A stretch of 64,000 nucleotides of DNA from JACTOJ01 sp032335695 (GTDB lineage Bacteria > Bacillota > Clostridia > Clostridiales > Clostridiaceae). Location of the stretch: positions 124,001-188,000 of the forward strand of contig NZ_JACTOJ010000006.1 of the NCBI RefSeq assembly GCF_032335695.1, in the 5' to 3' direction. The position numbers were made by a program, and so were the translations under genes. This document shows positions 42,346-51,049 of the stretch, piece by piece; position 1 is the stretch's first letter, and each line of letters opens with the position of its first letter. The notes below the pieces were generated by a model. That model was given only the letters and a program-made list of their open reading frames with translations. It did no database searches and was not told where the DNA came from.

Positions 42346-42648
42346 TTACCTCCTAGAATCTATAAATATTCCTCTACTGTCAGAAGCTTTATTTGTTTCC
42401 TCACTTCTTTCAGCTGTTACTTTATACTCTACTACCTTTACTGCATTTATATTTATTTTCTTGTTAACATATTTTGTAAGACTAAATTTCTTATTGTTTT
42501 TTTTATTTTTGCCGCGCCTATCCTGCTCTTCGTTATGCTTATCCTGTTCTATTGATATTTCTTCTTTTCTATGAATTACCCCTTCTTTTGTCTTATCATT
42601 TATTCTCTGCCTTAAATCAGGGTCAATTTTATTGAATTTTATTTCCAT
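42346..42648 (-). CDS. Unknown 100-aa charged protein in the late flagellar operon
   Basis: Not recognised. Very hydrophilic and basic: RINDKTKEG, a run of acidic and basic residues (HNEEQDRRGKNKKNNKK, about 39-55), then one moderately hydrophobic strand region (ININAVKVVEYKV) and a polar end. No transmembrane helix. GGTGAT precedes the ATG. Its stop is 7 nt before the fliS start, and it lies 51 nt after flaG in the same direction, so it is cotranscribed with filament chaperone genes. It might be a small accessory factor for filament assembly. Confidence 0.7.
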   Translation of the reverse strand: MEIKFNKIDPDLRQRINDKTKEGVIHRKEEISIEQDKHNEEQDRRGKNKKNNKKFSLTKYVNKKININAVKVVEYKVTAERSEETNKASDSRGIFIDSRR

Positions 42649-42699
42649 AATATCACCGCCATCCCTGCGATATCTTAAAGCGATAATTATTAGTAGCCA

Positions 42700-43071
42700 T
42701 CATGCCTTTTTATCTATTAATAGTCCAGCCATTTCGCACATTTTTGCTACCAAGTCCAATATCTTCTTTGGAGGCAATTCCTGTACTACTTTATTGGTAT
42801 CCTTATCCTTTACAGCTATGACTATTTGATTGAATCTTTTATCAAAGGAATATTCAAAATAGGTACTCTTATCTTCCAATACCTTATTTAATTTTTCCAC
42901 AGCTTTCTTAACATCTTCCTCTTTTATATTATCGTTTTTGTCAGAGGTGATATTGCCTGCATTTTTATCTTGTGAAATATTATTATTTCCATCCTGCCCA
43001 ATAACTTTATCCGTCGTATTTGCATTAATAATTTGAAGTGACCCTCCTTGGCCATTGTTTAAAACTTCCAT
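42700..43071 (-). CDS. flaG: FlaG family flagellar protein
   Basis: 123 aa. The C-terminal half is the FlaG domain (EEDVKKAVEKLNKVLEDKSTYFEYSFDKRFNQIVIAVKDKDTNKVVQELPP). The N-terminus is an N/D/G-rich linker. FlaG influences filament length in some bacteria and usually accompanies fliD and fliS, as here. AGGAGG precedes the ATG. Confidence 0.9.
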   Translation of the reverse strand: MEVLNNGQGGSLQIINANTTDKVIGQDGNNNISQDKNAGNITSDKNDNIKEEDVKKAVEKLNKVLEDKSTYFEYSFDKRFNQIVIAVKDKDTNKVVQELPPKKILDLVAKMCEMAGLLIDKKA

Positions 43072-43102
43072 ATTTTCCTCCTTGAAATAATTTAATGAAA
43101 TA

Positions 43103-43315
43103 CTATTTTAAGTTTTTTAATAAACTTGGATCTATATTAGATGCCTTTTTGTTTTCTTCCACCACTTCATTGTAAAGTTCCTTACGGAGAATAGACACGC
43201 TTCTCGGAGCATCTATAGCTAATTTTACAGAACCATCATCCAGTTTTATAACTGTAATCTCTATATCATCTCCAATTAATATAGCTTCACCTTTTTTTCG
43301 AGTTATAACAAGCAT
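43103..43315 (-). CDS. csrA: Translational regulator CsrA
   Basis: 70-aa RNA-binding dimer. MLVITRKKGEAILIGDDIEITVI and VKLAIDAPRSVSILRKELYNEV contain the first and last beta strands with the RNA-contact residues (R6-type TRK and the APxxVxVxR pattern, here APRSVSILR). It binds GGA in hairpin loops and blocks translation. Its gene is 4 nt after fliW, its protein antagonist. A matching target hairpin is at 39608. Confidence 0.97.
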   Translation of the reverse strand: MLVITRKKGEAILIGDDIEITVIKLDDGSVKLAIDAPRSVSILRKELYNEVVEENKKASNIDPSLLKNLK

Positions 43316-43319
43316 AATA

Positions 43320-43745
43320 TCACTCCTGAAATATAGGGTATTTTATAATATATTTTTCATTATCCAGTATTAATTGTTCCCCTAAGTTACTTTCCATATT
43401 AATAATTATGGGAGCCTTTAAATTTGTGGTTATTTTTTCTTTTTGTCTGTAAATACTAACTGTACTTAATACTAATACATTTTTAGCATCTATAATTTTT
43501 AGCTCCTCTACAATAGTGTCATCTATCTCAAATTCATAGTCCTTTATGATATTAAAAGGTGACGTAACAACTAATGCTATATCCATATCTTCTACAGAGT
43601 GTAATATGCTAAAGCTGCCATTTCCCTCAACGGGAAACAAAATAAATTTATGAAGCTGCTCAAGCCCTGGCAATCCTTTGTTGAAGGTTATAATTTTATT
43701 TTCATCAAAATTTATTTTTCCATGAAATCTAGTTTCTATCTCCAT
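43320..43745 (-). CDS. fliW: Flagellar assembly factor FliW
   Basis: 141-aa beta-barrel protein with the family start ETRFHGKINFDENKIITFNKGLPGLEQLHKFIL and the conserved DIALVVTSPF and VVSTVSIYR-like blocks. FliW binds CsrA or free flagellin: when flagellin accumulates it releases CsrA onto the flagellin mRNA. Position before csrA is standard. Confidence 0.95.
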   Translation of the reverse strand: MEIETRFHGKINFDENKIITFNKGLPGLEQLHKFILFPVEGNGSFSILHSVEDMDIALVVTSPFNIIKDYEFEIDDTIVEELKIIDAKNVLVLSTVSIYRQKEKITTNLKAPIIINMESNLGEQLILDNEKYIIKYPIFQE

Positions 43746-43767
43746 GCTTACCTCCTATGCGCCGCTT

Positions 43768-44778
43768 CTATCTTAAATAGTCCATAAGGGTAGGTTGTAT
43801 AACCCTGGCACTAGTCTGAAGAGCTGCGGTGTATACTGTCTGTGCAGTAGTATACTTCATTACCTTCTCTGTAAAATCTATGTCCTGAGTGCTGGATAAG
43901 AGTGCTGTGAGATTGGTGCTCTCATCTTCATTTTTTTGCTGAGCACTGTCCATTCTGTTTTGCTTAGCTCCAACCTCAGACCTTAAGGTAAGTACATGAT
44001 TTAATGCATCTAAAATCCCCTGGGAATCGCTTCCTGTTAGTTTATCTAAAGGAGAGGTGGTATCCGTAGGGTCTGCTGCTTCTGCTGCTGTCTTCTTATC
44101 ATCCAGATGAGTCAATATACCGTTTAATAAAGACATTACATCTACAGATTTTCCGCTTTCATTAGTAAACTCAAGCACGTCACCAGCAGAAACATTGTAG
44201 TCTATAGATACTCCCTGTGACACCTCTGTAGTCAAATCTGATTTAATCATTGTAATCTGTGGATCAGTAGGATTTGTAATTTTATTTCCATCCCTATCGC
44301 AATAGAATATTTCATTGTTCCCATTGCTGTCTGCATCTATATTGGTAGGTTTGCTAGTACCTCTAGTACCTCCAAATACATATTTACCATCAAAATTAGT
44401 ATTTAATATTTGGGATAGCTGCCCCACCTGCTGGTTTATTTCATCCTTTATGGATTTTCTCTCCTCGCTTCCATAGGTAGTGTTACCAGCTGAAACTAAA
44501 AGTTCCTTAACTCTCTGAAGCACATTTCCCACCTGATTTAGTGAAGTATCAGTAGCGTCAAGCCAAGAAGAAGCATCCTTTATATTCTGATTATACTGTG
44601 CATTAGCGCTTATATTGGTATTGATCTGCATTATTCTTGCAGTCTTAAAAGGATCATCTGAAGGTTTGCTTATTTCCTTTCCAGAAGACAACTGCTGCTG
44701 CAAAGTCTGCATGTTTTGAAGATTTCTATTCATATCATTAAGATAATTGGCGGCAAGCATACTATTTGTAACTCTCAT
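43768..44778 (-). CDS. flgL: Hook-filament junction protein FlgL (HAP3)
   Basis: 336 aa. Flagellin-like ends: MRVTNSMLAANYLNDMNRNLQNMQTLQQQLSSGKEISKPSDDPFKTARIMQI at the N-terminus and a C-terminal helix with DIDFTEKVMKYTTAQTVYTAALQTSARVIQPTLMDYLR. ATG 44778 is 9 nt after AAGGAG; the GTG at 44790 overlaps that site. Follows flgK closely. Confidence 0.95.
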   Translation of the reverse strand: MRVTNSMLAANYLNDMNRNLQNMQTLQQQLSSGKEISKPSDDPFKTARIMQINTNISANAQYNQNIKDASSWLDATDTSLNQVGNVLQRVKELLVSAGNTTYGSEERKSIKDEINQQVGQLSQILNTNFDGKYVFGGTRGTSKPTNIDADSNGNNEIFYCDRDGNKITNPTDPQITMIKSDLTTEVSQGVSIDYNVSAGDVLEFTNESGKSVDVMSLLNGILTHLDDKKTAAEAADPTDTTSPLDKLTGSDSQGILDALNHVLTLRSEVGAKQNRMDSAQQKNEDESTNLTALLSSTQDIDFTEKVMKYTTAQTVYTAALQTSARVIQPTLMDYLR

Positions 44779-44798
44779 AAAAAAATTCACTCCTTATA

Positions 44799-46598
44799 CT
44801 ATTTTTTCAACCCGTTTATTACCACATCTAAAAGTTCATCTACTGTAGATATGACTTTAGCGCTAGCTTGATATGCGTGCTGAAATTGAATTAGGTTAGC
44901 CATTTCCTCATCAAGTGAAACACCAGACACACTCATTCTTGATTGATTTAAGCTGTCAAGCAAATTGCTCTGATTAGAAGTTATTCTTGTGGCTTCTTGA
45001 GTTTGCTCTCCTAATTTATCTACTGTATTTTTAAAATATGAATCCATGGTCATACCATTTTGATTGCTGGATATAGTCATACCATTATTAGTAAGTGTGG
45101 ATCCACCCTTGGAAGCATCAAACAAATCAGCTCTGCTGTTAACTGATATTCCTATATTTTGAATAGTCAGCAATGTATTCTGAAGAGAGGCTATAGCGGA
45201 AGCCCTTGCTCCATCAGATTCACCATCCTGCGTATTGTCAGACTCTTTAGCATACTGATCATCGTGAGTCCTTGTTTTAATTTGCATTACATCCTTAACC
45301 AACTGCTTATTTACAGATATATTTCCTGCAGTTATTTCGCTTTCACTATTTAAAACATCGCTCAAATTGCTTATTGATGAGTCGCTATTATTATATTTTG
45401 CAGTATCGCTATTTACAAAGAAAGGGAGTGGATCATCCGCAGCGTCAGATTTACCGCTTTCTATAGAATTAACTGAAAAAGCTAATACCTTTGCCAATTT
45501 ATTTAACTGATCTATATAAGAATCTATATCCTTTGTAGAACTTGAATATCCATTTAAATTTCCGGTGGTTGGCTGAAAGGTAGTTAACAAAGGTGCATCT
45601 ATAGTTTCGCCATTGTTTATTGGCGCTCCATCTCCTTTTATAGCATTGCCGTCTTTATCAGTCCATAATGTTCTGGAATATTGAATATTTTTAATATCGT
45701 CGCTGGTAAGTCCAGTAACCTTTAAGGTTCTTTTGTTATCATCACTAGACATATCACCGTTTTTATAAAAAGTAATAATATAAGTATTCCCAGTTGGATC
45801 GGAAGTATCCTTATCTATGCCACTCACATAGGCAAGTCTTTTTTCGTCTTGAGGATTCTCAGCTTGAACTAGCTGAGGATATAAGACTCCATCACTATCC
45901 GTTGGTTTTACGTCTACTCCGCCAAAGGATTTCTTATCAATAGTTATACCGAATTGTTCACTTAACTGATCCAAAAGGCTATCTCGCTTGTCCATAAGGT
46001 CATTAGGAGAATTTCCTTGGGCCTCTACTCCTATGATCTGAGAATTTAAAGCATCTAACTGATTCAATATGCTGTTAGTCTGAAATACTGAATTTTTTAT
46101 CAAATCATTATTATTATCTTGAAGGTCTTTTAGCTGAGAATAAGTATGATTTAACTCATCTGTCAAAGCTACTGACTGTTGAGCTACCACGGTTCTGGCA
46201 TCCGAGCTTTGAGGCTGCTTTGAAAGCTGTGACCAAGAACTAAAAAACTTATCTATAAGGCTTCCTATTCCTGAATTAGTAGGCTCGTTAAATATATTCT
46301 GTACTTGTCCCAATATATCATTTCTAGTATTATAGGTTCCATAGGTACTAGTTTCATTTCTTACCTGATAATCTAGGAAAGAATCTCGTATTCTATCTAT
46401 GGAACTTACCTGCGCTCCCGTTCCCAGCTGACCAGCACTTCCATCGCTAAAAGGCCTTGTGGTTTCTATATTTGCTCTCTGCCTGGAATATCCATCCGTA
46501 TTGGCATTTGCAATATTATGGGAAGTTACATCAATAGCTTTCTGTTGAGTAAACATTCCGCTTTTTGCTATATTAAATGTTGAAAACAATCCTGACAT
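44799..46598 (-). CDS. flgK: Hook-filament junction protein FlgK (HAP1)
   Basis: 599 aa. N-terminal axial motif VTSHNIANANTDGYSRQRANIE, GTGAQVSSIDRIRDSFLDYQVR, and C-terminal SGVSLDEEMANLIQFQHAYQASAKVISTVDELLDVVINGL. It forms the first junction zone above the hook and is long because of a beta-rich middle (about 200-450). Late operon gene. Confidence 0.95.
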   Translation of the reverse strand: MSGLFSTFNIAKSGMFTQQKAIDVTSHNIANANTDGYSRQRANIETTRPFSDGSAGQLGTGAQVSSIDRIRDSFLDYQVRNETSTYGTYNTRNDILGQVQNIFNEPTNSGIGSLIDKFFSSWSQLSKQPQSSDARTVVAQQSVALTDELNHTYSQLKDLQDNNNDLIKNSVFQTNSILNQLDALNSQIIGVEAQGNSPNDLMDKRDSLLDQLSEQFGITIDKKSFGGVDVKPTDSDGVLYPQLVQAENPQDEKRLAYVSGIDKDTSDPTGNTYIITFYKNGDMSSDDNKRTLKVTGLTSDDIKNIQYSRTLWTDKDGNAIKGDGAPINNGETIDAPLLTTFQPTTGNLNGYSSSTKDIDSYIDQLNKLAKVLAFSVNSIESGKSDAADDPLPFFVNSDTAKYNNSDSSISNLSDVLNSESEITAGNISVNKQLVKDVMQIKTRTHDDQYAKESDNTQDGESDGARASAIASLQNTLLTIQNIGISVNSRADLFDASKGGSTLTNNGMTISSNQNGMTMDSYFKNTVDKLGEQTQEATRITSNQSNLLDSLNQSRMSVSGVSLDEEMANLIQFQHAYQASAKVISTVDELLDVVINGLKK

Positions 46599-46615
46599 CT
46601 ATTACCATCCTCTCA

Positions 46616-47023
46616 TTATCTGCCCATTTTACCAGTAGAATTATAGGTTTTTGTTCTCCTATCAGGGTTTAAAACCTTAAGCATTCTGGTAGTAAAACCA
46701 AGTCCTTGCTTTATCAAAGCTTCATTGCTATCCTTTTGGACTTGAAGATTAAATAATATATTTTTTATATGCCTATAGCTTTGTTCTAACTCCATATCCT
46801 TTTCAGAGCTTATTATGTCACTCATATTTCTTCCTTGAGTTAGTTTTCTTCTTTCCACTTCCGACTCTGCAATCACTTTATTTACTGCTCTTATTTCATT
46901 TGTCATGCTGTCAATAGCAAATAAATCATTTTCTAGAAGCAATTTGTGCTGTTTCTCAAGAAGAGACAAAAGACTCTTTAGTGCTTCTGATTCTTTTATT
47001 AATATCTCTTTGATAGACTGCAT
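46616..47023 (-). CDS. flgN: Flagellar chaperone FlgN
   Basis: 135-aa helical protein with the FlgN pattern: a leucine-rich first helix (EILIKESEALKSLLSLLEKQHKLLLENDLFAIDSMT) and a long second helix around IAESEVERRKLTQ. It is the export chaperone of FlgK and FlgL, whose genes follow. Its start is 1 nt after the flgM stop. Confidence 0.85.
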   Translation of the reverse strand: MQSIKEILIKESEALKSLLSLLEKQHKLLLENDLFAIDSMTNEIRAVNKVIAESEVERRKLTQGRNMSDIISSEKDMELEQSYRHIKNILFNLQVQKDSNEALIKQGLGFTTRMLKVLNPDRRTKTYNSTGKMGR

Positions 47024-47024
47024 C

Positions 47025-47297
47025 CTATTTCTCTCCTTTTATAGATTCTACTATCCCCTGAGCTATAAGTTTTGCATTTACATTGTAAGTTCCCTGACTT
47101 ATACTGTTTCTTAACTCTTCAAGTCTTTTTTCAGAAGATGTATAATCCTTTTCTACAGAAAAGCTGCTTAAGCTCTTTCCTGCAGAGGATATTTCTATGC
47201 TATCTGTACCATTGTTTTTTTGAGGCACTTGTTCTCTTTTGCTGACTTTGTTATATATATTTATAATTTTGCTGGATCCAACTCCATCTATTTTCAT
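47025..47297 (-). CDS. flgM: Anti-sigma factor FlgM
   Basis: 90 aa. The C-terminal half carries the FlgM signature (DSIEISSAGKSL ... KRLEELRNSISQGTYNVNAKLIAQGIVESI), which binds and inhibits sigma-28; the N-terminus is unstructured, allowing secretion through the completed hook. The gene has its own SigD promoter 33 nt upstream, so SigD activates its own inhibitor. GGAGG precedes the ATG. First gene of the late operon. Confidence 0.94.
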   Translation of the reverse strand: MKIDGVGSSKIINIYNKVSKREQVPQKNNGTDSIEISSAGKSLSSFSVEKDYTSSEKRLEELRNSISQGTYNVNAKLIAQGIVESIKGEK

Positions 47298-47329
47298 GCC
47301 GCTACCTCCGTATACTTCCTTTAATCTTA

Positions 47330-47356
47330 TTATCGTGCACAGTGAACAAAAGTTTA
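47330..47356 (-). promoter_or_regulatory. SigD (sigma-28) promoter of the flgM late operon
   Basis: Minus strand TAAA (47356-47353), 15-bp spacer, CACGATAA (47337-47330), one substitution from CCGATAA at the core. Lies between the fliY terminator and flgM. Confidence 0.83.
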
Positions 47357-47370
47357 TACTTTAAATAACA

Positions 47371-47418
47371 AAAATATCTCATCAGCTCATAATATTTTTC
47401 CTGCTAATGAGATATTTT
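47371..47418 (-). terminator. Terminator of the chemotaxis/switch operon
   Basis: Inverted repeat AAAATATCTCAT (47371-47382) with ATGAGATATTTT (47407-47418), extended inside by CAG/CTG, 16 nt after the fliY stop, followed by Ts on the minus strand. It separates this operon from the flgM promoter. Confidence 0.82.
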
Positions 47419-47434
47419 CTAATTTTAGTATTTT

Positions 47435-48577
47435 TTACTTTCCTAAAGATTTTATTCTTTCTTCGCTATTTACAATGCTGGTTATTCTCACTCCAAAGTT
47501 TTCATCTACTACTACTACTTCGCCATAAGCTACTCTCTTTCCATTAACCAATATCTCTACTGGTTCTTCTGCTAATTTATCTAATTCAATTAAGGACCCT
47601 GTTCCAAGAGCTAATATATCTTTTATACTTTTCTTTGTTCTTCCTAGAACTACTGATATATCCAGCGGAACATCCATAATTAAATCTATGTTCTTAGGCT
47701 GAGAATAAACCTGACGGCTTTCAAGAGGCTGAAAATCAGCTCTATGAACTTCTACAGATGGCTTTCTTTGAGGTTGCTCTTCTTCATAGTAGTAATTATT
47801 TTCATTTCTTGTTTCTATCTCTTTAGGCTGCTCGCTTGCTATGTTTTTAGAAGAAGGCGCTGCTTTAACTTCAACAGTCTCTTTAGTTTCCTGCTCTTCT
47901 TTTCCCATCATGATGGATACTATTTTTTTAGCAGTAGTAACTGGAAGTATCTGCATTATATTGCTATCTACCAAGTCTCCGATGGTCAATCTAAAGGATA
48001 CCTTAACAATGGTTTCCTTAGGATCCATATCCTCTACATTAATCTCATCATTTTTATGCCATATCATAGCATTAGGTGGAGATATATTAACCTCTCTGGC
48101 AAACATTGTAGCCATAGAGGTAGCAGCAGAACCTATCATCTGATTCATAGCTTCCGATACTGCGCTTTCTTCTATTTCGGTAAGTTCAGCCACTTGAACC
48201 TTACCATCTCCGCCCATCATAAGGCTGGCAATTACAGCCGCATCTTGAGATTTCATTACCAATAGGTTTTTTCCTATTATTCCAGTAACATATTCTACTG
48301 CCACCGCTATATTAGGAACTTCAAAGGTATCAGTAAGTTCATCAAAGGTAGTTAGAGTAACTACTGGTGTAGTTATGTTAACTGGCTGATTTAATATTTG
48401 AGATAATGCTGTTGAAGCTGACCCCATTGATATATTACCAACTTCACCAAGTAAATCTTTTTCTATATCTGATAAAATCTCTTCTTGCTGAGGTTCTGCA
48501 GTATCAGGTGTAGAAGCTGCTGCTCCGCCATTAAGAAGAGAATCTATTTCTTCCTGAGAAAGGAATCCATTACTCAT
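47435..48577 (-). CDS. fliY: Flagellar motor switch phosphatase FliY (FliN domain)
   Basis: 380 aa in three parts: an N-terminal CheY-P binding peptide (SNGFLSQEEIDSLLNG), a CheC-like phosphatase middle with two E-x2-N sites (LLGEVGNISMGSASTALSQ and EESAVSEAMNQMIGSAATS), and a C-terminal FliN/SpoA domain (DVPLDISVVLGRTKKSIKDILALGTGSLIELDKLAEEPVEILVNGK). FliY forms the C-ring and dephosphorylates CheY-P. ATG 48577 has a GGA 6 nt upstream; the ATG at 48589 overlaps AAGGA. Overlaps fliM by 8 nt. Confidence 0.95.
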   Translation of the reverse strand: MSNGFLSQEEIDSLLNGGAAASTPDTAEPQQEEILSDIEKDLLGEVGNISMGSASTALSQILNQPVNITTPVVTLTTFDELTDTFEVPNIAVAVEYVTGIIGKNLLVMKSQDAAVIASLMMGGDGKVQVAELTEIEESAVSEAMNQMIGSAATSMATMFAREVNISPPNAMIWHKNDEINVEDMDPKETIVKVSFRLTIGDLVDSNIMQILPVTTAKKIVSIMMGKEEQETKETVEVKAAPSSKNIASEQPKEIETRNENNYYYEEEQPQRKPSVEVHRADFQPLESRQVYSQPKNIDLIMDVPLDISVVLGRTKKSIKDILALGTGSLIELDKLAEEPVEILVNGKRVAYGEVVVVDENFGVRITSIVNSEERIKSLGK

Positions 48578-49568
48578 ATAAATCCACATCCTTACTTATA
48601 ATATCTAGAATCTCAATCCCCATGTTTTTACCAATAACACCTGGTTTTCCGTAATATATTCTTTCATCCTCAGCCATAAGCACTACAGGATTCACAATCC
48701 TTTGATTCAAAGGTATCACATCTCCTACAGTGAGCTTCAAGAACTCATCCACAGTAACCTTCGCCTGGCCTAAAACCGCAGTAAGATCAACGTTTATAAC
48801 ATTCAATCTGTTTTTAAGCTTTTCTCTGGACTCTAAAAGGGATTGATCATCTCCCTGCTCAAACCAATACTGGAATACTAATTTATCCATAACTTTCTCT
48901 ATAGAAATATATGGTATACAAATATTAATAAAAGTAGTATTATTGCCTATTTCAACTGAGAAAGTTATAAGTGCCACAGGCTCATGTGGTGCTAATGTCT
49001 GGTTTAAAGCAGGATTAGTTTCTATTCCTTCAATTTCTGGCTGAACATGCATAATTTCTTCCCACGCAAGCTTTAAATTAGATATTAATCCTTCATTTAC
49101 ATGCCTTATTATGTTTTTATCGATATCCGTAAATTCTCTAACTTTTGATTTCTTATCTCCAGTTCCTCCTAAAAGTATATCAATAATCTGATATACGAAG
49201 GCTGGATTAGTCTCAAACAATATTGTACCATTAAGCGGAGGCATTTTAAATATAGTCAAAATAGTTGGATTAGGTACTGAATGTATAAATTCTTCGTATG
49301 TGATTTGCTCCACTGATTCAATATTAACTTTTACATTCGTTCTAACTTGTGCTGTTAAATAATTTGATATGATTCTTGCAAAATTGTCGTGTATAAGTTC
49401 TAGAGTTCTCAGATGATCTTTAGAAAACTTTTGTGGGCTTCTGAAATCATATAGTTTTACCTTTTGTTTTTCTTCATCCTTACCAGGAAGTTCATCCGGC
49501 TGTAATTCGCCAGATGACAAAGCAGATAATAGAGCGTCTATCTCACCCTGCGATAAAACTTCTGCCAT
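48570..49568 (-). CDS. fliM: Flagellar motor switch protein FliM
   Basis: 332-aa C-ring protein. The N-terminal CheY-binding helix EVLSQGEIDALLSALSSGE, the middle domain (DFRSPQKFSKDHLRTLELIHDNFARIISNYL; GGTGD) and the C-terminal SpoA domain (VDLTAVLGQAKVTVDEFLKLTVGDVIPL) are all present. Followed with overlap by fliY. Confidence 0.96.
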   Translation of the reverse strand: MAEVLSQGEIDALLSALSSGELQPDELPGKDEEKQKVKLYDFRSPQKFSKDHLRTLELIHDNFARIISNYLTAQVRTNVKVNIESVEQITYEEFIHSVPNPTILTIFKMPPLNGTILFETNPAFVYQIIDILLGGTGDKKSKVREFTDIDKNIIRHVNEGLISNLKLAWEEIMHVQPEIEGIETNPALNQTLAPHEPVALITFSVEIGNNTTFINICIPYISIEKVMDKLVFQYWFEQGDDQSLLESREKLKNRLNVINVDLTAVLGQAKVTVDEFLKLTVGDVIPLNQRIVNPVVLMAEDERIYYGKPGVIGKNMGIEILDIISKDVDLYE

Positions 49569-49588
49569 AGTTTTCCCTCATTTCGTAA

Positions 49589-49990
49589 CTAGTTTAATTT
49601 TAGTTCATCAACATCCACTAGAGTAACTAAATTATCCTCTAGATTTATAACGCCTTTAATATATGGTCTAGTCCTATCTTCCTGAACCTTTTCTATCTTC
49701 TTATCAGATATTTCCATGACTTCACTGACATCATCAACAGCTATTCCTACTAGTTCTTCATTCATGTTCAATATAATAATGCTGTTCTTTTCTTTATCCA
49801 ATTTGTTAATGTCCAAAAGCATATCTATATCCAAAAGAGAAATAACATTTCCCCTTAAGTTGATTAGTCCCTTTATGTAGCCTGGAGCTGTAGGCACCTT
49901 TGTTATTTCCATAGAATTTTCTATTCCCTGAACCTTAGAAGTTTCAACTGCAAATAGTTCTTCATTTAGCTTAAATATAATAATTTGCAT
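49589..49990 (-). CDS. cheW: Chemotaxis coupling protein CheW (copy 1)
   Basis: 133-aa CheW domain (IIIFKLNEELFAVETSKVQGIE ... PGYIKGLINLRGNVISLLDI), coupling chemoreceptors to CheA. ATG 49990 lies behind GGGAGGTG; the GTG at 49999 is part of that site. Between cheY and fliM. No receptor (MCP) gene is in this window. Confidence 0.94.
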   Translation of the reverse strand: MQIIIFKLNEELFAVETSKVQGIENSMEITKVPTAPGYIKGLINLRGNVISLLDIDMLLDINKLDKEKNSIIILNMNEELVGIAVDDVSEVMEISDKKIEKVQEDRTRPYIKGVINLEDNLVTLVDVDELKLN

Positions 49991-50030
49991 GCGACTCACC
50001 TCCCAAATCTTTATAGATTCTTATTTTATT

Positions 50031-50390
50031 TTAGCCCAAAGCTTTTTTAACTGCTTCTAAAACTCTATCTGCCTGGAATGGCTTAACTATAAAATCTCTT
50101 GCTCCTGCTTTTATAGCATCCATAACCATAGTCTGCTGCCCCATAGCGCTGCACATTATAACCTTAGCCGCACCATCAAAAGCTTTAATCTGCTTTACAG
50201 CTTCAATTCCATCCATATCAGGCATTGTTATGTCCATAGTTACTATGTCAGGCTTCTCTTTCTTATATAGTTCTACAGCCTTAATACCATTGTTAGCTTC
50301 TCCAACAACTTCATATCCATTCTTCTCTAATATATCCTTTATCATCATTCTCATAAAAGCAGCATCATCAACAATTAATACTTTTGCCAT
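50031..50390 (-). CDS. cheY: Chemotaxis response regulator CheY
   Basis: 119-aa receiver domain. Acidic pocket DD at residues 8-9, phosphorylation Asp53 in TMDITMPDMDG, T/S position in CSAMG and the lysine in VKPF. Phosphorylated by CheA, it binds FliM and FliY, which follow in the operon; CheC and FliY dephosphorylate it. Confidence 0.95.
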   Translation of the reverse strand: MAKVLIVDDAAFMRMMIKDILEKNGYEVVGEANNGIKAVELYKKEKPDIVTMDITMPDMDGIEAVKQIKAFDGAAKVIMCSAMGQQTMVMDAIKAGARDFIVKPFQADRVLEAVKKALG

Positions 50391-50417
50391 TTTTAATCCT
50401 CCTTGAATTATATAATA

Positions 50418-51020
50418 TTACTTTACTCCTAAAGAGCTTAATATTTTTTCCAGGGATCCTGGAACAGGGACAAAATAAAAATGTCCTCCAATGTTTTTTG
50501 CATCTTCATTTAAAAACATAGTTTCAATATCTAAAGCATACTCCTCATACTGTCCTGCTTCAATAAAAGTAGTTGAAAGTATGGCCCCCAGCATATCATA
50601 TGTTATAGCTGGTACTGATGGCATTATTGAAACATTAGCAAATCTTGATATGGCGTTCATATAAGATCCTGACACTATATTTCCTACTTCACACAGGGCA
50701 GATGTGCCAAGCTCAGTAAGCTCGGTATCTCTTTTACCTGTTAAAAGCTCTACCAGATTCATGGCTGTATCAAAATCAAAAATGAACAATATATTTCCAG
50801 GTGCATCACCAAGAACTCTTACAATAACTCCAATTACTAATTCTTCTCCACCTATTCTATTAAATATTTCAGTGAAAGGAATAACGTTTATTGATGGTAC
50901 TGTCATATCAACTTTTTTGTTTATAAGCTGTGATAAAGCCGTTGCAGCATTACCTGCTCCTATATTACCCACTTCTGCCAAGGCATCCAACTGTGCATCA
51001 TTAAAATCTAAACTCTCCAT
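50418..51020 (-). CDS. cheC: CheY-P phosphatase CheC
   Basis: 200 aa with two active-site motifs: ALAEVGNIGAGNAATALSQL (about residues 13-32) and TSALCEVGNIVSGSYMNAIS (about 105-124), each with the required E and N. CheC dephosphorylates CheY-P and is stimulated by CheD, encoded upstream at 54966. Between cheA and cheY. Confidence 0.94.
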   Translation of the reverse strand: MESLDFNDAQLDALAEVGNIGAGNAATALSQLINKKVDMTVPSINVIPFTEIFNRIGGEELVIGVIVRVLGDAPGNILFIFDFDTAMNLVELLTGKRDTELTELGTSALCEVGNIVSGSYMNAISRFANVSIMPSVPAITYDMLGAILSTTFIEAGQYEEYALDIETMFLNEDAKNIGGHFYFVPVPGSLEKILSSLGVK

Positions 51021-51049
51021 AAATATCCTCCTTGATGTTTATAGATAAA

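Noticed and set aside
47744..48265. A 173-codon rightward frame opposite fliY
   Set aside because: Shadow of the FliY coding sequence; composition (F/Y/H-rich) and absence of a Shine-Dalgarno are not gene-like.
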